In this document: in pieces, positions 10,691 through 22,200 of the stretch
Numbering within the stretch: position 1 is the stretch's first letter
Layout of the letters: each line of letters starts with the position of its first letter
From: Cyrtodaria siliqua
Lineage: Eukaryota > Mollusca > Bivalvia > Adapedonta > Hiatellidae
Length of the DNA stretch: 64,000 nucleotides
Direction: 5' to 3'
Assembly (NCBI GenBank): GCA_037043455.1
Contig: JAWPHD010003092.1
Span: 124,001-188,000 of the forward strand
Notes under the pieces: model-generated
Told to the model about the DNA's origin: nothing
The model's input: the letters and a program-made list of their open reading frames with translations, nothing else
Databases searched by the model: none
Translations under genes and position numbers: made by a program

Positions 10691-11830
10691 AGATATTAAT
10701 AAATGAAAATCACATGCACTGTATAACAAGCCAATGAATGAATGAACGGACACAAATACATGTACACCCGGACAACATTGTGATCGCTAAGTCGAGATTC
10801 TGGCTCAACAAAACTGAAATGGATATCTTAAATGGTATCCTTCAAAGTGGTCTTATGTCATATAACGAAAGTATACAGGGGCATAACCGTGCCATTATTT
10901 TTTCGCAATCAACCAGAATCTAACACAACATGTAGTATGATACCAAAAGCTTCAAAGCTTTATTTGTTATACAGCGGAGCATACAGAGCCATATCTTGCT
11001 AATATTTTTTTGAAACTACCATAATCAAAGTCAACCTGCACTTTTATGTTAGCCATATTTACAGCAACAACATGCTAAATGCCTTAATCATTTTCTACAA
11101 AATGAGCAGAAATCATTTACCTTGATGACATTTATTTTACCTTGATGACATTTATTGAGTATAGAAGGCCCATATCTCCAGGTCTTGTAGTTTCAGAAGA
11201 TTTATTAAAGGCCCCAACCTGCCAAAAAACGGCAAAATTACACTACAAAACCGTTATCAAAACTCTATTCAGGTGTTCATGTCATAAATTAATGTATATG
11301 TGCCGATTAAAAGTATAGGTTTTTTCATGGGTTCTAAATACTCATGAATGAATAAGCGTAAAATGAGTTGGTAACACTTAATTCGACGCTCCATTTTTGG
11401 ACTTTGACCTGGCGGGTTAAAGCTGTTTATATTGTGTCTATAGAGTTGTGATTCTCAAATGATGTAAGTTATATTATACCTCGTCGTCTGTAGGTTTAAA
11501 AGTGGTGTAAACGTTTACATAATTTGGCTGTCTTGGCGGGATAGCTACTCCTGGGGGGTCACCATTTGAACATACTTAGGTTGCCAATGCTACATGCAAA
11601 ACTTTTCTTCAATAAACGGAAATAACTCTCATACTAGAAATCAACATAAATTAGGCCAATTTTAGGAGATGAGAATCTGAAACCATGTGACACAGACGAC
11701 AGACAACCACCATTGCAAAAGCCTCTCCTGGCTTTAAAAAAAGTCATATTTAAAACAGCATATTATAAAAGTAACTTGCAAAGGCTTTGCCTTTAAACCA
11801 TGCTTAAACTACCTGGAGTAAAACACCAAC

Positions 11831-12098
11831 CTGTTGTTGTGTTTTCCAGTATAGATTGTACAGCAGATCCAAGTTCACCCTCCCAACATGCCGAAACTTT
11901 CCTCTGGGCAGCATGCTGCTCTGTCCTCTGGGAAGCCTGCTGCTCATACCAGCGTGTAGATGCAATGCTCTCAGCAGCCAGATGAGCCTTGGACTTAATA
12001 TGAAGACTACGTGCATACTTATTAGAGAACCTCCTGTTGCAGATATCACAATAGAATATACACGAGCGATGAATCCAGCTGTGGTCAGACTTTGCTTC
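11831..12098 (-). CDS. Zinc-finger gene, second exon (completes finger 2, carries finger 3)
   Basis: A 268-nt exon bounded by a pyrimidine-rich acceptor (CTCTTTTTTTCAG|GAAGC) and a donor CAACAG|GTTGGTG. Entry is phase 0 and exit phase 1. It begins EAKSDHSWIH. Joined to the giant exon's ...CTVCKKEFDSK this gives an exact C-x2-C-x12-H-x3-H finger (C3989, C3992, H4005, H4009). It is followed by a third finger, CDIC...H-x5-H (C4016, C4019, H4032, H4038), whose longer His spacing resembles matrin/U1-type fingers. The rest is a Gln/Ala/Glu-rich, probably helical segment containing RWYEQQASQRTEQHAAQRK, ending ENTTT. The finger completed across the junction is the best evidence that the two exons belong together. 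Family knowledge says such fingers bind DNA, RNA or protein; the target cannot be read here. Confidence 0.88.
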
Positions 12099-12575
12099 CT
12101 GAAAAAAAGAGGGATTGAACTTTTTATACAAGCCTTGTTTACTTAAGGATTACATTCCCTTATGTGTAATCCATATGTGCCAAAATGTCTAGCATCACAT
12201 CATGGAGATTGGACGTCCAAATCAAGGAGATTTGATCCAAATCAGGGAGATCCGGTACAAGTCATTCCCGAAACGCCATGAAACCATCTCAGTTTTTCAA
12301 ATAATGAATAGAAATGTTGACAACTGTTACTTTATTTCTAATTTTATTTTGTATTTCATTATATATATATATATACGATAGATGAAAACAAATAACAGTA
12401 TGTGCATTATGACATAATGAATTAATTGCTAGATTATCATCCCAGTCCACCCCCGTTTTTTACACCGATTTTCAGTGTTTTTAGAGCCGCGTTTTAAACC
12501 TGTCCTCTAAAACCCAGAAACGTAATAACCGGTGTTGAGGTACACAATTTCTTTACAGAATGACACAAAATTGGA

Positions 12576-14262
12576 ACAAGAGGCCCAAGAGGGCCTGTGG
12601 ACGCTCTACTGGCTAATATGGCTCTCATGACATCAATGAAGCGACTGACTATCGTCTTAAAGAGGCAGAATATAGCATTTTTAACTAAATCAAGAGCCAT
12701 AACTCTGCCATTACTGGTCCGATCTGGCTGGTTTTCCAAGTTGGCCAGTAGAGATAATAATAATCTAAAAAATCTAAAAAATCAAAAAAATCAACAACAA
12801 AAAAAAAAAAAAAAAAAATTCAAAAAAAAAAATCTCAATACATGTCTATTTAAAACATGTGACCCGAGGGTTACCATTTGAACAAACTTGGTAAAGGACC
12901 ATAAACTTACAGCAAATGCAAAATATTAAACCTCTGGCTCTTGCAGTTCCAGAGAAGAAGATTTTTTTCAGTTTTTCCCTATACAAGCATTTATGTAAAA
13001 CTGTGACCCCCGGGGCGGGGCCAGATGTGACCCCAGGGTCCCCATTTGAACAAAATTGGTAAAGGACCATAAGCTTATAGCAACAGCAAAATATTAAACC
13101 TCTGGCTCTTGCAGTTTCAGAGAAGAAGATTTTTTAAGTTTTTCCCTATACATGTCTATGTAAAACATGTGACCCTTGGGGCGGGGCCAAATGTGACCCC
13201 AGGGTCACCATTTGAACAAACTTGGTAAAGGACCATAAGCTTTTAGCAAATGCAAAATATTAAACCTCTGGCTCTTGCAGTTCCAGAGAAGATTTTTTTT
13301 CTTCAGTTTTTCCCTCTACAAGCATTTATGTAAAACTGTGAATCCCCGGGGCAGGGCCAGATGTGACCCCAGGGTCCCCATTTGCACAAAATAGGTAAAG
13401 GACCATAAGCTTAAAGCAACACCAAAATATTAAACCTCTGGCTCTTGCAGTTTCAGAGAAGAAGATTTTTTAAGTTTTTCCCTTTACATGTCTATGTAAA
13501 ACATGTGACCCTTGGGGCGGGACCAAATGTGACCCCAGGGTCACTATTGTCACTATTTGAACAAACTTGGTAAAGGACCATAAGCTTATAATAAATGTAA
13601 CATATCAAACCTCTGACTCTTGTAGTTGGCGAGAAGAAGATTTTTTAAAAAAAAATCCTATATAAGTCTATGTAAAACTGTGACCCCCGGGGCGGGGACA
13701 AATTTGACCCCAGTGTCACCATTTGAACAAACTTAGTAGAGGACCATAAGCTGATGCTACATGTAATACATGAGAGCTCTGTGCCTTGTGGTTTCAGAGA
13801 AGAAGTTTTTTCCTCTATGTCTATATGAAAAACATGCAAAACCTCAATATACAAATTTTGGACCCCCGGGGCACGGCCATTTTTGACCCCGGGGACTTTA
13901 TTTGAACAAACTTGATAGTCTAGGCGTTGGCGATCATTTTAAAAGAAAAACTGTTGAAATCTGTCCAGCGGTTCTGGAGAAGAAGATTTTTTAAGGTTTC
14001 GACCATATATGGTAATGGCAGCCATCTTGGATGTAGCATTGACCTAATTTTAACAAATCTAAAAAGCATTCAACTAAGGATCATCCACGTGAAGTTTGGT
14101 CAAAATTAGCCAAGCGGGTTTCTGAGAAGAAGTCGTTTGAAGAAAAGTTAACGGACGACAGACGACAGACAGACGACAGACGACAGACGACAGACAGACG
14201 ACGGACGACGGACAACACAGCATCCCATAAGCTCTGCTGGCCCTTGGCCAGTAGAGCTAAAA
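12576..14262. mobile_element. Pearl-like / non-autonomous Helentron-like element
   Basis: 5' end ACAAGAGGCCCAAGAGGGCC followed by GGACGCTCTACTGGCT. After an internal poly-A run (12750-12835) comes a ~180-bp tandem array marked by GTGACCCCCGGGGCGGGGCC and TTTGAACAAACTTGG. Then follow an ACGG/ACAG microsatellite (14148-14218) and a 3' hairpin GGCCCTTGGCCAGTAGAGC ending CTAAAA. Central array, microsatellite and subterminal hairpin match the bivalve pearl class. There is no coding capacity. Confidence 0.7.
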
Positions 14263-14708
14263 ATCTATATAAATCTATGTAAAACTGTGACCCCCGGGGC
14301 GGGGACAAATTTGACCCCAGAGTCACCATTTGAACAATCTTAGTAGAAGACCATAAGCTAATGCTACATGTAATACATGAGAGCTCTGTGCCTTGTGGTT
14401 TCAGAGAAGAAGAATTTTTAAAGTTTTTTCCTATATGTCTATATGAAAAACATGCAAAACCTCAATATACAAACATTGGACCCCCGGGGCACGGCCATTT
14501 TTGACCCCGGGGACTTTATTTGAACAAACTTGATAATCTAGGCGTTGGCGATCATTTTAAAAGAAAAACTGTTGAAATCTGTCCAGCGGTTTTGGAGAAG
14601 AAGATTTTTTAAGGTTTCGACCATATATGGTAATGGCAGCCATCTTGGATGTAGCGCTGACCTAATTTTAACAAATCTAAAAAGCATTCATCTAAGGATC
14701 ATCCAAAA
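14263..14708. repeat. Truncated copy of the same GACCCCCGG array
   Basis: Continues with the units GTGACCCCCGGGGCGGGG, GGTTTCAGAGAAGAAG and ATGGCAGCCATCTTGGATGT seen in the preceding element. It breaks off at about 14705, where the unit is replaced by unrelated sequence. No hairpin end. Confidence 0.7.
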
Positions 14709-15884
14709 GATCCTTTTAAGCTTACACGGCCATATTTCAATAAATCGTGTGTGCCGCAAGACGCTAAATGCAATTTCATTGGTTGGTTGTATGATCTTAA
14801 CCTCACCTTGATTGATTTGACACGCGACAGCTGTTTGACACGGGCTAATCACATGCTGTGTATTACAAATTACAGGCAATTAACCATCCCCGGCACATAA
14901 TTGATTTCCAGGAGGTTTTGAACGGCTTCCGTGTGATCGGTAGAACAAAGGCAAATCCGGTAGTCTACCGGAGAATGCTGGAGATTTGGCATGTATGGTA
15001 ATCTCATTGAAATGGCTTTTTATTAAGTTGTATATGTCGAGCAACACATTATCATATTTATGATATTAGCTGTGTATTGATCTATACACACACTTATTGA
15101 GTTTTTGTTTATTATTCCAGGGTGGCAGTTAATTACCGGTATGTGTAATCCTACTGAAAATGCACATAAAATAGTCAGTCTATAGAACTCTTACTCCGGA
15201 GTTGGCCTCGCCTGGGTAATAGTTCATGGCGGGGATATCTTTATTTACACCGTCACTTTTTATTTTGATGACAGTAGGGTAAATGTGAGGTTTGGTGCAC
15301 CCTAGAACCTGGTATAAACCCCCAGCGGCCTTTATTCATTATTTACATCGTCATTCATGTTTGCCGTTTTGTGTGTTTTTGGATTTACTGTGTTCTGTGA
15401 AAGCTGCATTTCCTGTTCGACTTTTATACTTATTTTTACCAGTCACATGACAAAGGTATAAACAATTTGTACGGTTACAATTTTCTGCATGAGCAACTTG
15501 AGCGTTCTGCAACGTTTGTTTTCAATAGGACCTACCACCCATACAGACCAATTTCAGATGTTATTTGTTCATGAATAATTTTAGCTTTAGATGTTAAAAC
15601 CTTCTATCTGCTACACTTGAATGATAAACAACAACTTGATAAATAAGTGTATAGATCCCTACACAGCGAAATCATGAAATAAGTAATGACACGGGCTCAT
15701 TCATTTTAAAAAACAAATTTTGCAATAGATTTAGCTCAGAATATGCCTCTCATGGGTTTTATATATCGGTTGTTAGCATAATTTTTGTGGAAAACAATTG
15801 TTTTAAGTAAAGGTTAACAGATAATTTGGGTTAGCATAATTTTTGCGGAAAACAATTGTTTTAAGTAAAGGTTTACAGATAATT
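14709..15884. other. Intronic sequence with a LINE-tail fragment and a 59-bp duplication
   Basis: A block at 15212-15330 (ATGGCGGGGATATCTTTATT, GTGAGGTTTGGTGCACCCTA) is homologous to the tail of the retroelement at 51700. A direct duplication with unit GTTAGCATAATTTTTG...GGTTAACAGATAATTTG occupies 15773-15888. Nothing else recognised. Confidence 0.55.
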
Positions 15885-16102
15885 TGTTTGTATGGTGTTT
15901 TACGTCATTTTCAACATATGTAAGGTTATATATGACGGTAAATGTTTTGTGGTGGAGGCAGACCTCCTGGGTAGAACCAGTACTGTACACCTCTAGCCAT
16001 CCATAAGAATCAGCACTTCCTCACTTACAAGTGGGATTCGAACCCGCAGCGGTGAGAGGCGAAGGTTTACAATGCAACGTCGTTAACCATTTGGCCACTG
16101 AG
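15885..16102 (-). mobile_element. tRNA-headed SINE, near full length
   Basis: On the minus strand it begins with a tRNA-like head: an A-box-like TGGCCAAATGG and the B box GGTTCGAATCCC. The conserved body includes AAGTGAGGAAGTGCTGATTC and GGTTCTACCCAGG. The tail runs ...ATATATAACCTTACA through TGACGTAAAACACCATACAAAC. Other copies lie at 31218, 34014, 35148, 37922, 49905 and 62780. Confidence 0.75.
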
Positions 16103-16297
16103 TTAACAGATAAGTCGAGGGCTCCACACAAAACTAATGTATCTTGTTCTCTATCTATATATAGCTAAAATAGCCTCGCATTCACTCAACAAATTAAAAC
16201 AAATTATCTTTTTTGTTCACTAAAAATATACAAATTTTATAACAAACAAACGGAAAGACAATTCAGAGGGTGCATGAGGATTCAGAGGGTTACATAC

Positions 16298-19200
16298 CTT
16301 GCTATCAAACTCTTTTTTGCATACAGTGCAACAGTATGGGTGAGTGTCTTTCAAATGATCTCTCAGCGATGCATTGTTGGGCGAAACCATTCCACAAACA
16401 GGGCAGGCAGTCACAGGGTCACCTGAACATCTCCCAGACATTTTACTTTTCAATTTTTTAACTTTCTTCAGTTGGTCTTTTGTTTTGGGTTTCGTCTTAA
16501 TTTTTGAATTAAGGTTCACTCCTTCTTTGGAGGTTGCCGAGTCAACATTATTCAAACATTTTTGACTGTTTTTTGTATTTGCATCATCTTTTGATATGCT
16601 ACATCGTTCAACAGGGTTTGTATCTTTGTTTTCAGGAGCAATTTCGATCTCCGTAACTTCACACTGCTCTACAAGTGTGTCGGTCACATTCTTCGACTTC
16701 CCTTTCTTCTTCCTCTTACCTGGCTTGTTTCGCTTCTTAGTGTTACTCGTCACAACCTCAACATTTGTTGTAATGGACAGATCTTTTAGATTATTTTGAT
16801 CATTTGAAATATTATGTACATTGAACTTAATCTGTTTTTCCAGACTTTCAGACCCATTCTCTAATTCAGTGCATTTAGGTTGTCCGCTACCAACTACTGC
16901 TTGTTCAGACGTTTTGACAATCAAGGCTGGATCATCTTCACTGCCAGACACCTTGACCTTACTTTTAGTTCTATTTCTTAACTTTCTTTCAGTCATCACA
17001 TCTGTTAACTCTGTAAGTTTGAGTGTTTTGCGACTGTTTTTTTGCTTTTTGTTGATTTCACCGAGTGAACTGTTAGTTTTAGAAGAATCAAACAAATCAA
17101 CAATTTTTGATATGTCATCACTTTGTTTCAATTCTTGGCATTTATGAGAAAAATGGCCAGACCTGCCTCTTTTCAATGAAAGTCTAGATGTTTTAAGTGA
17201 TTTATTTTCATCAGTATCAGCTATAGGCCAATTTTCTTCATCAGTAGGTATATTCTTCAATTCTTCATAGTACTTTTTATCGAAATGCTGCTTGGTTGAA
17301 TTCAATTCATTATCATCGCTAGTCATTATTTCTTCTATACTTTTAGAAATTGTGTTTTTATAACTTAAATATTCCACTTTGTCCAAATCTTTTTTTCCTG
17401 TTTGTTTCTTTACAAGAAGTATTTTTAAAGAGTCAAAGTGTTCATCACTTCCAGGATGAGCAACACTAGTTAAATCATCTATCTCGCCATCTATATTATC
17501 TTTTTCACAATCTGATACCTTCAACACTGCTTTAGCAGTACTTGAAGGAAACTTCAATTGAGCACATTTTTCACCAGACATACTCTCAACTGTATCACAT
17601 GTTTCACTGTGGCATTTGGTGCCATTGCCAATACTGGTCATTACACATTTGTCATAAAGTTTTTCCACAATATCACATTGTCCATTATCTTTTGTTTCTA
17701 TTTTTTTCTTTAACAAGACACCTGTTGATGTTGTCTGCCCAAATTTTGAGTTACTTGTTTTATTGACATGGTGTTTCTTATTTTTCTTGTTTTTCAAACT
17801 GATTTTTTCCTTTAATTTTACTTCTTTTGCATCCACCTTATCCCTTGCCATTTCAGGTTCAGTTATTTTTTCACCTTTTATTATTCCAGATTTCTCATTG
17901 AGTTTCAAACAAACTTTAAACTTCTTGATACCTCTATCCTCCAAAGACTCATCACATTTGCCATTGTTTTTCTTCTTCCTTCCCCTTTTCTTTGGAAATG
18001 CTACATCCTTTATCTCGCGTGTACCAGAGACATTACCAGAACTTTCATCTCTGGATAACTCACCCATTTCATTAGTATCAGGCTGAACTTCGCTACCTCC
18101 AACTAATTGGTTCTCCGTTTGCGCACACTTTTCATTCTTTTCTAGCTTATTTTCAATTGTGCAGAGTTGAATATTGTTTACGTTATCTTCTTTAGATTTA
18201 TTCACAACACCTTTTTGCTTCTGGGTAGGATTCACTTTAATATCATTTTCATTTGTAGCTTCAAAACAATTTTCATCTGGTTCAAACCCTTTGAGCTTTC
18301 CATTCCTATCTTCAAGAATGTTTTCACACAAATCTAGTGCTTCTATTGCAGAGTACTTTGGAATTTCATGTCCATATTTCTCTATCTTCCTGTCAGTTAC
18401 AGTGTTCAAACTTATTTCAGCATTTCTTGTCGGTTTCTTTCGTTTATTTGTTGACCTGTTTTTGAAATTGTCACCAAGGAATTTTTCTGCTGACTCGTAC
18501 AAATCTTTCTCTCTGTAAAATGTTCTTGGAGGCAAGATTTTACCAATTCTCTTAGACTGTCTTTTGTGTTTGTTTATACCACCTGAAACTGTCCTCTGTC
18601 GTAAATTGTAGTCAGCTCTCTCACATTTTTCTTTTCCAGTTTTGGTTTTCGACAAATCCTCCCGCAATACTCTTAGACTCGGTGTTTGTCTGTTAATGCA
18701 AGGTGACAACACTGGAGGAGATAACTCTACTGATGTGTATCTATTTGTCTGTAGAATTGGTGTCCCTTGAACAGATGGTGTTTGAATAAACCAAAATGGA
18801 GATTGTGTTGCAGATGTATTTAAACTGAAAGGATCCGAGGTGTTGATTACATCGTTCAAGGGAAATGTTTGATTGTTTCCCAGATAATCATCTATCATAG
18901 AGTTCAGTTCCTCCGTCAAAACTAAGGGAGAAAGAACAACTACAGGTTCTCTGAATTTCATACCTATGTTAGGCAGGCTTGAATTCTGTTTTGAGGTTTT
19001 GCTTATTTTCGTTTTCCGACCGTCTTCTTTTGTTTCTTTTTCTAAACTTGTTTCACCATATACTGTGGGATTTGTTTCGGTTTCTTTGTCTTTATTACAC
19101 TCTATTTCAAGACATTCTAATGGTTTCTTGTCAAACAGTTGTTTGAATGTTGGTGTGTTCTCCGCATGAGGAGATTCCATTTTTTGTTCTGTTATGCTTT

Positions 19201-22200
19201 TCAGTACATTTTTATCAACAGATACATCATTTACTGGAGCAAGCTCCTTCTCAATAGATGCTTTCTCTTTTACAGGGCTGTTAAGCTCCTGTGGCTTTAC
19301 TGTTGGTAGAGTAGAGGTTTTCGGTCTATGCATGATTGACAATATTTCTTTACACATAGTACATTCCTGTTGCTGGACAGTTGGTAGAGTAGACACTGCA
19401 GGCATTTCCTTCCATTTATCCATTTCCTTTAACGACACAGAACACTCCTGTTGCTCAACAGTTGGATTGGAAGATATTAGATTTCTACTCTTGCTCGATA
19501 CTGTTTTCTTGCCTCGCACATCACATTGCTGTTGATCAACATTTGGGAGAGAACAGGGTTTTGGTATATTTTTGCTTGGTGTTTCTTTGCAAGGAATAAC
19601 ACTTGCCTGCTGCTTAATAGATGGTAAAGTAGAGACTGCATGCCTTTGTATACTGGTTTCCTTGCCTGGCAGAGCACATTTCTGTTGCTCAAAAGTTGGC
19701 ACAGAACCTGGTACCTTCCTTTTTATGATTGATTCAGTTTCCTTACAAAGTACAGCAACCTTATGTTGCTTAACTGTCGGAACAGTAGAGACTGCATGCT
19801 TTTCATTGAGCGATCCTTTTTCCTTGCCTGGTTTAGCACAATTCTGTTGCTTAATTGTTGAACAAGTTGACACATAAGACATATTCTTGTTTGATCCCAT
19901 TTCCTTGGTAGCTTCAGCACATGTCTTTTGCTGAACAGTTGGGACAGATGAGGATACAGCCATATTTGTGCTTGGCACTAATTCTTTGCGCATTGCAGTA
20001 CATTTGTCTTGCTTAAAAGATTCAACTCCAGATAACATAGATCTATTTGTGCTCGACACGGCTCGTCTACATGGCAAAGCAATTTTCGTTTGCTGGACAG
20101 CTAAATGGGTAGAAGGAACAGGTTTATTCTTGACTGATTCCGCCTCTTTGCAATATACATTCTTGTTCTGCTGCTTAGCAAGGTATTGGGATTGTGGAAG
20201 GACAGTCTTTTGCTCATTGTCATTTCTTTCGGCAGTTTCAGACGATCTGGATGTATTTAGATATGCACTTTTCCAAGTCTTTTTGTTGAAAGAGTCTGCT
20301 ATAGGTTGATTTTCTGACAGAGCCATGTTAGCTTTACATGTTGCTTTAGGTACAAGAGCTCCTGTTACATTTCCCATGTTTCTGCACGGCTGGAGAGTGT
20401 TTGTATAAATTAAAGGGTCTTGACAATTCACCTCTAAAGGAGATGTCATACTAACCACTGCTCCAAAGTTGCAACTCTGATTATTCACGAAGTTTGAAGC
20501 CTGGTTTATATTTATGTTGATCTGTGGTGGGACGGCCATGGATGCTGAGTAACTCGATAGATTAAGACATGGATTAAACATGTGTCCAAGGTAGGGATTA
20601 TGTTTGTTTGGATTGGAATACATAGCTTGCGTGCTGGACATGTTTGCATTCTCCACAAACCTGTTTTGAAGAAGTCCACTCTGGTTCACATGACCTAAGT
20701 TGTTATGCTGCAACAAGGTAGGACCCTGCTGTGGGGCTTTCACATTTGATGAAGTCTGATCCGGTCTCCAGAGAACATTCTGATTTCTGTGCTTAGGTAA
20801 TTCTTGTACGAAGTTAGAAAAATTTGATGATTGGAAGTTACCCTGATGACAATCAGTATTCATTTGAGCTGTGGTTTCTTTTCCAACATTTCTCACTGTC
20901 TTTCTACAATTCTGAGCACTAAAATCTACAGTGGAAGCATGTGCTGTCTTGCTGTATGTGACAGAAGTACTTGTGTTTCTAACAGAATTCTGATTGCTAA
21001 CAGACAATTGTGGATTGCCCCCAAATGCGATGTGTGTTGAAAATGTCTCGGATGTCCTATTGTTCACAGACATGTAGGGGTTGCCAGGGCATTCAATGGC
21101 AGACAAATATGATTGAGACTGGTACAAACTCCCAACATTCTGCTGGGTATTTTGTTCTCTGAGTTTTAATCCCTTAATGTGACTGATGGGATATGCAACA
21201 TAGCTTGGCTGCACCCTACTTTTAGCATTGGAATTGTCAACCACTGTCTGTCCAGGATGATTTCCATAGGGAAACTGGTTACCACGGACATCCATGTTCG
21301 ATCTTGTTTGGTTGTCTTGGAAATTACTACCATACAGCTTAGAAGAGGTGGTTTCTGCGGTTACATAACCTGGGGCTGACACAATCTCATCCCTCACTGT
21401 TGTACTTGAAACTTGCAGATTAAAGCCTTGCTCATCCGTATAAGTTGGAGAAATCTTGCCCGTGGGAGGAACGTTGCTTGTACTATTTACCATTTGAGGA
21501 ACTCTCGAGATCTGGCACAGATTTACTGCGGGTCTTGCAAGAGGACATTCTGGAGGTGGATACTGATGTTGTTGTACATGCTGTGACATTTCAAGATCAG
21601 TTCCATATTTGTAGTAGTTTTCTGGAACTGGAAATATATCTTGCCAAGAAAGAGCATGCTTGCCCTTCCTGCTCTTGGCAGTGCCTTTCGAGTGCTGCCC
21701 CTTAAGCGCATTGGTTGCCTTTGTAACATTTGCTTGATTTTCATTGTTTGCATTGAAGTTCGGCATATTTCTACAGCCAGTGACTGGGACTTCAAACGTT
21801 TCTTCCCTTCTTAAATGATCCTTGTCATTCTTTGTTGTTAACTGTTGCTTTTCCAAACTTATTTTTTGCAAGTTATTAATTTCACTAAAATTTGATTCTC
21901 TTCTTGCAGAACCAAGAATCATCTGCTGATGACTGGTTATGGGAAGACTTCTCAATAAAGAAGTGTCTGCTGACACCGTCTGCAGCAGGGTTGGTTCATC
22001 TACAAACTTAATGCTGTATCTTGACCCGGCCATTTTCACTTTTGACTGTCCTTTTGGAAGTGTTATAGGGCTGACAATGTTAACACCCTTTTCTGTATTT
22101 CTCCTCTTATTAGCTCTTTGTTCAACCTTTTCAGAGTCGAGCTGTCTCTTTTGTGCTGGATTGCATACATTCTCCTTTGTAGGATAGTTCACATCCAGTT

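Larger units (their letters stand above)
5072..11830 (-). other. Intron of the zinc-finger gene (6.8 kb)
   Basis: It starts GTTGGT and ends TTTTTGCAG on the minus strand and is phase 1. It contains a THAP-domain ORF on the plus strand, a short acidic ORF on the minus strand, a LINE 3' end, a TIR element and a 140-bp tandem array. I see nothing coding or repetitive that I recognise in 5820-7195, 8860-9990 and 10700-11830, which are AT-rich. Confidence 0.8.
12099..16297 (-). other. Intron of the zinc-finger gene (4.2 kb)
   Basis: It starts GTATGT and ends TTTTTCAG on the minus strand and is phase 0. It is filled with repeats listed separately: a pearl-like element (12576-14262), a related array (14263-14708), a LINE-tail fragment near 15212, a short tandem duplication and a SINE. 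The stretch 12099-12575 holds a (TA)n run near 12360 and otherwise nothing recognised. Confidence 0.85.
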
